From Deltaproteobacteria bacterium (GTDB taxonomy: Bacteria > CG2-30-53-67), in the NCBI GenBank assembly GCA_013151235.1, contig JAADIO010000016.1, forward strand, positions 1 through 64,000: 64,000 bases of DNA. Direction: 5' to 3'. The notes below the pieces were generated by a model that did not search any database, was not told the origin of the DNA, and was given only the letters and a program-made list of their open reading frames with translations. Made by a program: the position numbers and the translations under genes. This document shows positions 10,189 to 19,754 of the stretch, one piece after another; the first letter of the stretch is position 1, and each line of letters opens with the position of its first letter.

Positions 10189-10578
10189 CTAAAAACGCCA
10201 GCGGACCAGGTCGGCATGCAGGTTCGTCGGTCTCTCCGCTTTTCCGGACCTTCCGGCGTCCGTCTGTAATGTGGGAAGCCCTACGGTAATCCGGTCTTTG
10301 TCGATCTCCACCAGGGACCGCGAGGTATCATAGACGCCATAGGCAATTCCCGCCAGCGCCCCGACAAACCCCCCATAGGCCACATTCTCCCAGTGACCAC
10401 TCTTGTTGTTGGTTGTCAGCAGGAGAAGCCCCCCGAGGAAGGCGCCCGTCAGCGAACCGTATACGGTGTCCCTTAAAACAATCGGCATGGTATCTTCCTC
10501 GGCGGCGGCCGGGCGCAGGGGGAGAAGGGTGACAACAAGCATCAGCGCGACGAAAAGTGCAATCATACGATTTTTCAT
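10189..10578 (-). CDS. Hypothetical exported protein with a glycine-rich membrane segment
   Basis: A 129-residue protein of unknown function. It has a clear N-terminal signal sequence (MKNRMIALFVALMLVVTLL, then PAAAEE as a likely cleavage site). A Gly/Ala-rich stretch follows, including TGAFLGGLLLL and YGGFVGALAGIAYGVYD, resembling a glycine-zipper membrane pair. The C-terminus is basic (VRWRF end). The start has AAGGAGA eight bases upstream. Location is probably the inner membrane or envelope. No catalytic motif is seen. Confidence 0.75.
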   Translation of the reverse strand: MKNRMIALFVALMLVVTLLPLRPAAAEEDTMPIVLRDTVYGSLTGAFLGGLLLLTTNNKSGHWENVAYGGFVGALAGIAYGVYDTSRSLVEIDKDRITVGLPTLQTDAGRSGKAERPTNLHADLVRWRF

Positions 10579-10742
10579 GAATCGTTCTCCTTGCAGAATT
10601 CAGGGTTGTTAAGGAAGCTTTGTTGAGACTACAATAATCCCACCCGAAAAATCAAGAGATCTCTGAGTAAAAAAGGGGGAAGGCCGACAACCGTGGAGGC
10701 CCTGTGCAGAGCCGACCGGGTTTTATGAACCGCAGGGGGTTC

Positions 10743-11405
10743 TCAGGGGGTGGAGTGGGGGATCTTTTCCATGGTGATGCAAAAGGGGAGGAGAAAATCC
10801 ACATCTTCCTTCCCGGCGAAGATCCGTCGGATCCGGAAGGTCAGTTCCTTGGCCTGCCGTGCACCCGGTTCAGGTCGTTTGAAGAGAAGGAGCCCTCGAA
10901 TATGTTCTCCCGGCTGCAGGGTGATATAGCTTCGTAACAGCATCTTTTCCATTCCATCCAGCCGATGTTCGCTTCCCGGAGTGCCGTAAAGGGCTTGATA
11001 GAAATCATCATATTCAAGCTGAAAGAGAGGCCACCCCTCAAGCATGAGGGAAAATGCGGCCGAGGGGTTGAAACTGATTGCACCGTTTGAGCGATTTTCC
11101 ATGATGAGGTAGAAGGCAATCGGTTCCTTGTGTTTCGGGTAGAGCCCGGCAAAGGGGTTGTCGAAATTCCACCGGCGGTCAATGTCCGAAGGAACATCAA
11201 GAGTCGCAAAGGGAAGAGGCATCAACGCTCCCCATATTCCGTGGCCTTCGAAGGTGACGGCCTTCCCGGAGGGATCAAGATGTGAGGCCGGCTCCGGAGC
11301 GGGAGTGACCGACATCCGGTAGAGGCGTGCATCGGTTTTGCAGCCGGTTGCAGCGATCATGAAGAGAAGAGCAATCAATAGATCACGGAACAAGGTTGTT
11401 TTCAT
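10743..11405 (-). CDS. Hypothetical lipoprotein
   Basis: A 220-residue protein with a type II signal peptide: a hydrophobic stretch LLIALLFMIAATGC with the lipobox Cys at about residue 22. The mature part has no motif I recognise, but contains the pattern FYLIMENRSNGAISFNPS and ITLQPGEHIRGLLLF. These suggest a beta-rich domain in which one hydrophobic strand pair flanks the middle. There is no obvious Shine-Dalgarno site; an 18-base palindrome lies directly against the start codon. Confidence 0.75.
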   Translation of the reverse strand: MKTTLFRDLLIALLFMIAATGCKTDARLYRMSVTPAPEPASHLDPSGKAVTFEGHGIWGALMPLPFATLDVPSDIDRRWNFDNPFAGLYPKHKEPIAFYLIMENRSNGAISFNPSAAFSLMLEGWPLFQLEYDDFYQALYGTPGSEHRLDGMEKMLLRSYITLQPGEHIRGLLLFKRPEPGARQAKELTFRIRRIFAGKEDVDFLLPFCITMEKIPHSTP

Positions 11406-11423
11406 AATGCATAAATATGCATT
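11406..11423. promoter_or_regulatory. Perfect 18-base palindrome at the lipoprotein start codon
   Basis: The sequence AATGCATA-aa-TATGCATT is a perfect 8 bp inverted repeat with a 2-base spacer. It lies immediately upstream of the lipoprotein ATG (minus strand, 11405). It occupies the place where a ribosome site should be, so it may be an operator, or the gene may be leaderless. Function is inference. Confidence 0.35.
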
Positions 11424-11494
11424 GAATCGGTATCATGGTCAAGAGGAAAAACGACCGGACTTCCCCCGATTTTCCAGATGGGGAACAACATCTC

Positions 11495-12637
11495 TCAATA
11501 CATCTCATATTTGACCAGTCGCCCTTCCAGTCCGCCGTTCTTCAGCGGTTTCTTCCAGGAAGGCTTGAGCCCGATTTTCTTGATCATTTCCCGGTTGCCG
11601 AAGTAGAGATAGGCGCTGGTGCCCCGGCAGCGCTGCTTCAGAAAATCCCCGAACTCTTTGTAAAAATTTCCCAGGTCTGATTCCTTCCCGAGGCGGATGC
11701 CGTAAGGAGGATTGCAGACGAGGACAGCGTTCCGGATCTCTTCGATCTTGCGAAAATCACGACAGCGAAGATCGACCCCTTCATGGCCGGGGAGCGTCAC
11801 CAGGTTCTTTCGTGTCGCCGCAACGGCCTGTTTTGAACGGTCCCCGGCAAAGATCAACCCCGGCGGCAAGGGCCGAATTTTCCTGTCCATCTCCGCCTTT
11901 ATTTTTCCCCATGCGGCCGTCTCGAACTCGGGGAGGGACGCAAAACCGAAGTGCTTTCGCAGAAAACCGGCCGGAATCCGGCAGTAGGCCATCAAGGCCT
12001 CGGTGATCAGGGTCCCGGAACCGCACATGGGATCGTAAAGCGCCCGCTCTCCCTCCCAGCCCGACATCCGGATGATCGCCGCCGCCACCGTCTCCTGCAT
12101 GGGCGCCTCCACCGAGGCCTTCCGGTAACCCCGACGGTGAAGAGATCCGCCGGAGGTGTCGAGGCTGATCGTCGCCCGGTTCCGGTGGATGTGCAGGCTG
12201 AACCAGACGTCCGGAGTTTTGGTCTCGACATCGGGCCGTCTGCCGCAGGTCTCCCGGAAAAAATCGGCAATTGCGTCCTTCAAACAGAGGGCTGCATACC
12301 GGGAGTGACGGATACGGCTGTCCGAGACATTTGCAAAGACGGCAAAGGTCTCATCGGGGGAGAGGAAATCGGACCATCGGATCGACCCGGCCGTCTTGCG
12401 AAGATACTTCGGGCTGTGACAGTCGAAGGTGAGAAGGGGCGCCAGGATCCGGGTGATTATGCGTGCGCCGTAGTTGATCCGGAAAAGATCGGCTGTATCC
12501 GCCTTGAAATAGATCCCCCGGTAGGCCGGTTGGATTTCCCGGGCGCCCAGCGCCGCAATCTCCCGGCTTCCCGCGTCTTCCAGACCATCGGCGATCTGAG
12601 CGAAGTAGCGGTGAGTTTTCCGATAGGTGTACATCAT
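11495..12637 (-). CDS. THUMP-domain class I SAM-dependent RNA methyltransferase (RlmL N-terminal-half type)
   Basis: A 380-residue protein. The N-terminus looks like a ferredoxin-like plus THUMP RNA-binding region (about 1-150). The UPF0020 methyltransferase domain then has DPMCGSGTLITEALM as the SAM-binding motif and VCNPPYGIRLG as the catalytic NPPY motif, which implies N-methylation of a base. The relation to RlmL/YcbY suggests a 23S rRNA guanine target, but the RlmK half is absent, so the substrate is uncertain. The ATG at 12637 overlaps the stop of the upstream DUF2232 gene as ATGA; a longer frame to 12859 lies inside that gene and is rejected. Confidence 0.88.
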   Translation of the reverse strand: MMYTYRKTHRYFAQIADGLEDAGSREIAALGAREIQPAYRGIYFKADTADLFRINYGARIITRILAPLLTFDCHSPKYLRKTAGSIRWSDFLSPDETFAVFANVSDSRIRHSRYAALCLKDAIADFFRETCGRRPDVETKTPDVWFSLHIHRNRATISLDTSGGSLHRRGYRKASVEAPMQETVAAAIIRMSGWEGERALYDPMCGSGTLITEALMAYCRIPAGFLRKHFGFASLPEFETAAWGKIKAEMDRKIRPLPPGLIFAGDRSKQAVAATRKNLVTLPGHEGVDLRCRDFRKIEEIRNAVLVCNPPYGIRLGKESDLGNFYKEFGDFLKQRCRGTSAYLYFGNREMIKKIGLKPSWKKPLKNGGLEGRLVKYEMY

Positions 12638-13614
12638 TTCTCTTTTGCCGCCGCCCGCTGCCGGAAATGGAACCAGGTTTCGAAGAGTCCGGCACCACAG
12701 AGAAGAAGGATCAGGGTTGGCTGCAGAAGAAAAATGATATAGATTACACCCTTGACGATTCTCGGCAGGCGGGTCCGCTGGAGAAAGAAGGTGAGGATCC
12801 CGTATCCCTGGATCAGGTAGGCCAGCAGGAAGATAAGGGCGATGTTGAGCCCCACCCATTTCAGGTACGGGATCTTCAGAAGATAGAGCATCCCCGAGAG
12901 GATAAGTCCCCAGACCCAGCCGAAGGGAATCGTCAGTTCCTCCAGGGGGGGGACATGGGAGCGATCGAGTCCGAGGTACCCCGCCAGGTGCAGGGGGACC
13001 AGCAGGTTCAGGCAGACGATGGAGAAAGCATTCATGAAGATCAGGGCCGGATAGGCGACCTTCACGAAGGCGATCATCCCCTTCAGCCCCTGTTCATACT
13101 GCATCTTCTGCTCCGGTGTGAGTTGAAACCGACGGGCATTCTCCTGCGCGGCCAGCCGCAGGGATTCGCTCCCTTTGGCGAGAAGGGCGGAAAAATCCAT
13201 CCCGGAATAGGAGAGGTAAACGGCCCCGGCGGCAATGATCAGAAGGGTAGAGACCAGGGAGGTTGAGTAGAGCAGTCCCATGGCAGGGATTTTTTTCCGT
13301 AGTCCGTCGCCCAGCAGAATACCGACCACGGCAAACTGCGTCACGAAGATCAGCAGGACCGGAAGATTAAAGAGAAGAAGAATGAAGCCGGCACTCAGGG
13401 CCGCAACAGCCACCCCCAGGGGATTGCCGTAGCGCCAGGTGGTGAGAACGAGAAAAATAGGGGAGAGGATCATCGGAAGGATGGCCAGGAAAAAGAAGGC
13501 CGGCGAGATCTCCACCACCAGGAAGGCGGAGAAAAAGAACGTGGTTCCCAGAACGGCCTGAGGCAGCCAGGTGCGGGGAGAGGCAAAGATCTTCTGGAAA
13601 TAGGGATGACCCAT
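12634..13614 (-). CDS. DUF2232 (YybS-like) multi-pass membrane protein
   Basis: A 326-residue integral membrane protein with about eight hydrophobic helices, beginning FFFSAFLVVEISPAFFFLAILPM. The DUF2232 hallmarks are a soluble loop of about 60 residues in the middle (ARRFQLTPEQKMQYEQGLKG) and IMNAFSI-type later helices. The function of the family is unknown. It is co-directional with prmC upstream (6 bp gap) and overlaps the methyltransferase downstream by 4 bp. Confidence 0.85.
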   Translation of the reverse strand: MGHPYFQKIFASPRTWLPQAVLGTTFFFSAFLVVEISPAFFFLAILPMILSPIFLVLTTWRYGNPLGVAVAALSAGFILLLFNLPVLLIFVTQFAVVGILLGDGLRKKIPAMGLLYSTSLVSTLLIIAAGAVYLSYSGMDFSALLAKGSESLRLAAQENARRFQLTPEQKMQYEQGLKGMIAFVKVAYPALIFMNAFSIVCLNLLVPLHLAGYLGLDRSHVPPLEELTIPFGWVWGLILSGMLYLLKIPYLKWVGLNIALIFLLAYLIQGYGILTFFLQRTRLPRIVKGVIYIIFLLQPTLILLLCGAGLFETWFHFRQRAAAKEK

Positions 13615-13620
13615 CCGCTT

Positions 13621-14493
13621 TCAACCTCCACGGACGGCAAAGGCCATCCGTTCCCATCCGGCAAGATCTTGGACGACTTCAATCGTATGGAACCCGCCGG
13701 CATTTTTCAGCAGATCCCGTACCTTCGCCCCCTGCCCCTCACCGATTTCCAGGGCCAATCGCCCCCCCGGCCGGAGAAGGGTTCCGGCCTCCCGAATCAT
13801 CCTTTCAATCAGAGACAGTCCGTCCGGTCCGGCAAAAAGGGCGGCATGAGGTTCGTAGTCTCGGACCTCCGGCTGAAGCTGTTCCCGCGTCGTCTCGGGA
13901 ACATAAGGAAGATTTGCAACGATCAAATCCGCCCGGTATTCGACCGTTAAAGCCGACAACAGATTTCCCCGAAGTGCCTGGAACCGGTCCGACACACGAT
14001 GGCGTGCCGCATTTGTGCAGGCCACACGGAGCGCTTCTCCGGCAAGGTCGATGGCCAGGACTGTTGCTCCGGGTCTTTCACAGAGGAGGGTCACGGCGAT
14101 ACAACCGCTGCCGGTGCCGACATCGATAGTCCGGCGAAGGCAATCGGTGCGCTTTAAGATCTCTTCGACGAAGAGCTCCGTTTCCGGCCGGGGAATCAGC
14201 ACATCCGGATTGACCGTAAAGGATCGGCCGAAGAATGAGACCTCCCCTTCAATATATTGCAGCGGTTCCCGTTTCCCGCGGCGTTCCAGCAGAGACCGGT
14301 AACGGTCCTCTTCTTCAACCGATAAGGATGGACCCTCCAGATAGAGGGAGAGCCGGGGTCTTCGAAGGACAAAGGCAAGCAGTTCTTCAGCATCATGATG
14401 CGGGTTCGGTACCCCGAGATTGCGGAGATAGGATGCTCCCCGGGAGAGAAGATCACAGAGCAGCACCTGACTACTTCGCACAGCGGCCGGCAT
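13621..14493 (-). CDS. prmC: Peptide chain release factor N5-glutamine methyltransferase
   Basis: Methylates the GGQ glutamine of the release factors. The 290-residue protein has the PrmC N-terminal helical domain, then DVGTGSGCIAVTLL as SAM motif I. The catalytic motif that is normally NPPY reads NLPY here (LIVANLPYVPE). The rest of the domain, including the GPDGLSLIERMIREA and LALEIGEGQG segments, is as expected. It sits just downstream of prfA, the usual partner. The NLPY variant is the only unusual point. Confidence 0.93.
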   Translation of the reverse strand: MPAAVRSSQVLLCDLLSRGASYLRNLGVPNPHHDAEELLAFVLRRPRLSLYLEGPSLSVEEEDRYRSLLERRGKREPLQYIEGEVSFFGRSFTVNPDVLIPRPETELFVEEILKRTDCLRRTIDVGTGSGCIAVTLLCERPGATVLAIDLAGEALRVACTNAARHRVSDRFQALRGNLLSALTVEYRADLIVANLPYVPETTREQLQPEVRDYEPHAALFAGPDGLSLIERMIREAGTLLRPGGRLALEIGEGQGAKVRDLLKNAGGFHTIEVVQDLAGWERMAFAVRGG

Positions 14494-14512
14494 CGATATA
14501 TTCCTTCCCTGA

Positions 14513-15580
14513 TCAGGCCTCTTTCAAAGCCTCCGCTTCCATGGTTGTCGTCAAGACATCGATCATTTCATCAAGCCCCCCTTCCAGGATCGCCTCCAGC
14601 TTGTGCAGGGTCAGCCCGATCCGATGATCGGTCACCCGGTTCTGGGGAAAGTTGTAGGTACGGATCCGTTCACTCCTGTCCCCGCTTCCCACCTGAGACT
14701 TACGGTTCCGGGCGATTTCATCCTCCTGCTCCGCCTGAAGCCGGTCCAAGAGCCGTGCCCGGAGGACTTTCAGCGCCTTGGCCTTGTTCTTCAACTGGGA
14801 TTTCTCGTCCTGGCAGATCACCACTAACCCCGAGGGGAGATGGGTCACCCGGACGGCGGAATCGGTTGTATTTACGCTCTGGCCCCCGGGTCCGGAGGAG
14901 CGGAAGACGTCGATCTTCAAGTCGCTGGAATTGATTTCCACCTCTACCTCTTCCGCTTCGGGCAGGACCGCAACGGTGACGGCCGAGGTATGGATGCGGC
15001 CGCCCGTCTCGGTGACGGGAATCCGCTGTACCCGGTGGACGCCGCTTTCATATTTCAGACGGCTGTAGGCTCCGTGCCCCTCGATGAGGGCGATAATCTC
15101 TTTCAGACCTCCGACGCCCGTTGGGTTGCTGTTCATGATCTCCACACGCCAGCCGGCATTTTCCGCATATCGACTGTACATCCGGAAGAGATCCGCCGCA
15201 AAAAGGGCCGCCTCTTCACCCCCGGTTCCGGCGCGAATTTCCAGAAATATATTCTTGTCATCATTCGGATCCTTAGGCAGAAGGAGCAGTTTCAGTTCTT
15301 TTTCCAGCGTTTCCTGCCGACCTTGAAGTTCTCCGATCTCGAGTTCCGCCATCTCCGTCATTTCCGCATCGCCCCCGGACTCCGCAAGAACCTCTTTTGC
15401 TGCGGCAAGATCATCAAGGACCTTCCGATAGGCCCGGTATTTTTCGACAATCCCCGTAAGCCTTGAATGCTCTTTGGCCAGCGGCTGAAACTGTTTCTGA
15501 TCGGAAATCACCTCCGGGTCACTCATTTTTCGTGTGATCTCATCGTATCTGCTTTCCACTTCTTTGAGTTTTTCCAACAT
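14513..15580 (-). CDS. prfA: Peptide chain release factor 1
   Basis: Recognises UAA and UAG stop codons and triggers peptide release. The 355-residue protein carries the GGQ motif in [17 protein letters not shown], the RVPVTE-like [16 protein letters not shown] region and the C-terminal [15 protein letters not shown]. The start [15 protein letters not shown] at 15580 is the normal RF1 beginning; an upstream extension of the frame to 15664 does not resemble the family. prmC, its modifying enzyme, follows on the same strand. Confidence 0.96.
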   Translation of the reverse strand: MLEKLKEVESRYDEITRKMSDPEVISDQKQFQPLAKEHSRLTGIVEKYRAYRKVLDDLAAAKEVLAESGGDAEMTEMAELEIGELQGRQETLEKELKLLLLPKDPNDDKNIFLEIRAGTGGEEAALFAADLFRMYSRYAENAGWRVEIMNSNPTGVGGLKEIIALIEGHGAYSRLKYESGVHRVQRIPVTETGGRIHTSAVTVAVLPEAEEVEVEINSSDLKIDVFRSSGPGGQSVNTTDSAVRVTHLPSGLVVICQDEKSQLKNKAKALKVLRARLLDRLQAEQEDEIARNRKSQVGSGDRSERIRTYNFPQNRVTDHRIGLTLHKLEAILEGGLDEMIDVLTTTMEAEALKEA

Positions 15581-15820
15581 AGCGTAACTCTTATTCGTTG
15601 TCTTTTCCGGGTCGGAGATTTTATCGAGAAAAGTCAATCCCGACAAGGAACGTGTATGCAGCAAGGAAGAAGGCTTATGCCTGCACTTGAAGGACGGACA
15701 CTTTGCAAAGAAGAGTCCGACGATGGATCTTCAAAAAGGAAAGCAGCTAACGACCGGGAAGGATCCGTGGAATCATGGATGGTACCGGAAACGAAAGATA
15801 TCCTCAGGTTGCGGAAAATA

Positions 15821-16021
15821 TTACTTCAAGCCGTATTTCTTCTTGAACTTTTCCACGCGACCTTCCGTATCGACGATTTTCTGCTGTCCTGTATAGAAAG
15901 GATGGCAGTTGGAGCAGATCTCAACCTTCAGGTCTTTCTGGGTGGATCGTGTTTCAATAACGTTCCCGCAGGTACAGGTAATCGTCGTCTCTTCGTACTT
16001 CGGATGGATCTTGTCTTTCAT
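15821..16021 (-). CDS. rpmE: 50S ribosomal protein L31 (zinc-binding form)
   Basis: A 66-residue ribosomal protein of the large subunit. Four Cys-type ligands are present in TCTCGNVI and [11 protein letters not shown], marking the C+ zinc-binding form rather than the zinc-free paralogue. The ATG at 16021 ([12 protein letters not shown]) has AAAGGG seven bases upstream. It lies between guaA and prfA on the minus strand; the 240 bp to prfA hold nothing I can identify. Confidence 0.95.
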   Translation of the reverse strand: MKDKIHPKYEETTITCTCGNVIETRSTQKDLKVEICSNCHPFYTGQQKIVDTEGRVEKFKKKYGLK

Positions 16022-16131
16022 TTTCAAGCCCTTTCATGAACATCTAAAATCTGCATTATAGGCTTTCAGAGGGAAAAATCAAGAAGAAAATGATGTTCGA
16101 ATTGAAAGAGTCCCTGCTACCAGGATCGGAA

Positions 16132-17679
16132 TCACTCCCACTCAATGGTGCCGGGGGGCTTGGAGGAGATGTCGTAGGTAACACGGTTGACGCCCTGGAC
16201 CTCGTTGATAATCCGGTTGGAGATCCGGGAGAGCAGGTCGTAGGGGAGCTGGACCCAGTCAGCAGTCATGCCGTCCTTGCTATTCACGGCACGAATGGCG
16301 ATGACATGATCGTAAGTTCGTTCGTCACCCATAACACCGACCGTCTTAATCGGGAGCAGAACGGCAAAGGACTGCCATATCTCCCGGTAGAGACCGGCCC
16401 CCTTGATCTCTTCGATCACAATCGCATCCGCCCGGCGGAGGATGGAGAGACGTTCCGCTGTGATCTCCCCCAAAATCCGGATTGCCAACCCCGGACCGGG
16501 GAATGGCTGGCGGTAGATGATGTCCGACGGGAGGGAGAGTTCCACTCCGACAAGACGAACCTCGTCCTTGAAGAGTTCCCGGAAGGGTTCGACAAGTTTC
16601 AGTTTCATCCGTTCCGGAAGCCCGCCCACATTGTGGTGGCTTTTTATCGTTGCAGACGGCCCCTTGAAGGAGATGCTCTCAATCACATCAGGATAGAGTG
16701 TCCCCTGCGCCAGGAAATCAACCTGCCCGATTTTGGCGGCCTCTTCCTCGAATATCTGAATAAACTCGTTGCCGATAATCTTCCGCTTCTTCTCCGGATC
16801 GGTCACACCGGAGAGTTTTTCGAGAAATCGTTTCGAGGCATCAACAGCCTGCAGGTTGATGTGAAACTCGTCCCGGAAGGTCTTCACCACCTTTTCCGAT
16901 TCGCCGAGACGCATGAGGCCGTTGTCAACATAGATGCAGGTTAGCCGGTCGCCGATCGCTTTGTGGATCAGTACCGCCGCCACGGAGGAGTCGACGCCGC
17001 CGGAAAGGGCGCAGAGAACACGGCCACCTCCGACCCGCTCCCGAATCTCGGCAATGCTCTGTTCCACGAAGGAATGCATCGTCCAGCTTGGTCTGCAACC
17101 GCAAATTCGGTAGACGAAATTCTTCAGGATCTCTACCCCGCCGGGAGTATGGACCACCTCGGGGTGGAACTGAAGAGCATAGAATCTGCGTGAGTCATCG
17201 GCCATTGCCGCCACAGGCGAATTATTGCTTTCGGCAATTGCTACAAATCCGGCAGGGGGGGAATCAATCCGGTCTCCGTGACTCATCCAGACACGAAGGC
17301 TTTCCTCCAACCCTGCAAAGAGATCCCCTCCTCCTTCCTGCCGAACCGTTGCGGCGCCATATTCCCGGCGGGCGGAGGGCGTAACCTCTCCCCCGAGCTG
17401 ATGCGTCATGAGCTGCATGCCGTAGCAGATCCCGAGGACCGGGATCCCCATCTCGAAGATCCCCCTATCAGGGAGAGGAGCCGACTCTTCCAGGACACTG
17501 GAAGGCCCGCCGGAGAGGATCAGGCCGGAAGGAGCAAAGGCCTTGATTTCTTTAAGGGATTCGTTGCAGGGGCGGATCTCGGAGTAAACATGCAGTTCCC
17601 GGATTCGCCGGGCGATAAGCTGAGTATACTGGGATCCGAAATCGAGGATCAGAATTTTTTCCTGTTGGCGAGTGGTCAT
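16132..17679 (-). CDS. guaA: GMP synthase (glutamine-hydrolysing)
   Basis: Converts XMP to GMP. The 515-residue protein has a class I glutamine amidotransferase domain first, with GICYGMQLM (nucleophile Cys) and the His-Glu pair in [10 protein letters not shown]. The ATP pyrophosphatase P-loop [12 protein letters not shown] and the dimerisation domain ending PPGTIEWE follow. guaB lies upstream on the same strand, separated by a family I palindromic element, so the two may be one transcription unit. Confidence 0.97.
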   Translation of the reverse strand: MTTRQQEKILILDFGSQYTQLIARRIRELHVYSEIRPCNESLKEIKAFAPSGLILSGGPSSVLEESAPLPDRGIFEMGIPVLGICYGMQLMTHQLGGEVTPSARREYGAATVRQEGGGDLFAGLEESLRVWMSHGDRIDSPPAGFVAIAESNNSPVAAMADDSRRFYALQFHPEVVHTPGGVEILKNFVYRICGCRPSWTMHSFVEQSIAEIRERVGGGRVLCALSGGVDSSVAAVLIHKAIGDRLTCIYVDNGLMRLGESEKVVKTFRDEFHINLQAVDASKRFLEKLSGVTDPEKKRKIIGNEFIQIFEEEAAKIGQVDFLAQGTLYPDVIESISFKGPSATIKSHHNVGGLPERMKLKLVEPFRELFKDEVRLVGVELSLPSDIIYRQPFPGPGLAIRILGEITAERLSILRRADAIVIEEIKGAGLYREIWQSFAVLLPIKTVGVMGDERTYDHVIAIRAVNSKDGMTADWVQLPYDLLSRISNRIINEVQGVNRVTYDISSKPPGTIEWE

Positions 17680-17780
17680 TTATTATCCGGTTCTTCTCCC
17701 ATTTGTGAACTTAAGATAAGGACTTGAGATTCTCGCTCATAGAAATGTGCAGACCGGGGATCTGCGGTGAAGTTCAGCCC

Positions 17781-17924
17781 GTCACTGCTCAGGTTGCCCA
17801 GCTTCTTTCGCAGGGCAAGACGCGGGGAACGCAGACTCGGAAGCGTAGATATGTAATACGCTGAGGATTCGAGCGCTGCAAAAGTACCGCCATGCGGAAA
17901 AAAGAAAGGAAGCTTAGCCGTGAG
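17781..17924. repeat. Palindromic intergenic element, family I copy 3 (reverse)
   Basis: Reverse-orientation relative of the elements at 361 and 43862. On the plus strand it runs from GTCACTGCTCAGGTTGC to CTTAGCCGTGAGAC. The recognisable blocks are the TTCTTTCGCAGGGCAAGACGC arm, the GAGGATTCGAGC block and CATGCGGAAAAAAG. The central stem is AGCGTA-gatatgtaa-TACGCT, different in sequence from the other copies but still paired. It ends two bases from the guaB stop codon. Confidence 0.7.
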
Positions 17925-17926
17925 AC

Positions 17927-19423
<1,497 letters not shown>

Positions 19424-19639
19424 TCACGCAAAACCCACCATCATATATTCAAATGTTTCTAAGAGACGAGGAAAATTAACACAGCTTCCCACCTCCGTCA
19501 AGGAGGAAATCATCAGAAGTTTCCCCAAAAACAGCCACTTTGCAGGTCCAAGTTTTTGAAAAGAATGAGGAAGATCGTTTTGTAAGGTGTCCGGGGTGTT
19601 TTCTGTGAGGTTCACGGAAGTCCTGGGAGGGCTTTTCCC

Positions 19640-19668
19640 TTGACATCATTCGGCAAGGTTGATATTTT
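19640..19668 (+). promoter_or_regulatory. Probable sigma-70 promoter for ileS-lspA-lgt
   Basis: TTGACA (19640-19645), a 17-base spacer and TATTTT (19663-19668) lie in the 350 bp between divergent guaB and ileS. The initiation point would be about 80 bases upstream of the ileS start. Nothing else recognisable was seen in this intergenic region (19403-19754). Confidence 0.5.
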
Positions 19669-19754
19669 CCGATTCAGTTTAAAAAACAAATTGTTGACGG
19701 ATTTTTTCCTGATTCACGAACAGTCTCCCTTCATGTAAGGCAGTAGATGCTCCC

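Noticed and set aside
15581-15820. Possible small gene or RNA between rpmE and prfA
   Set aside because: Neither strand has a convincing ribosome site with a conserved-looking frame, and no tRNA or hairpin-plus-T structure was seen.
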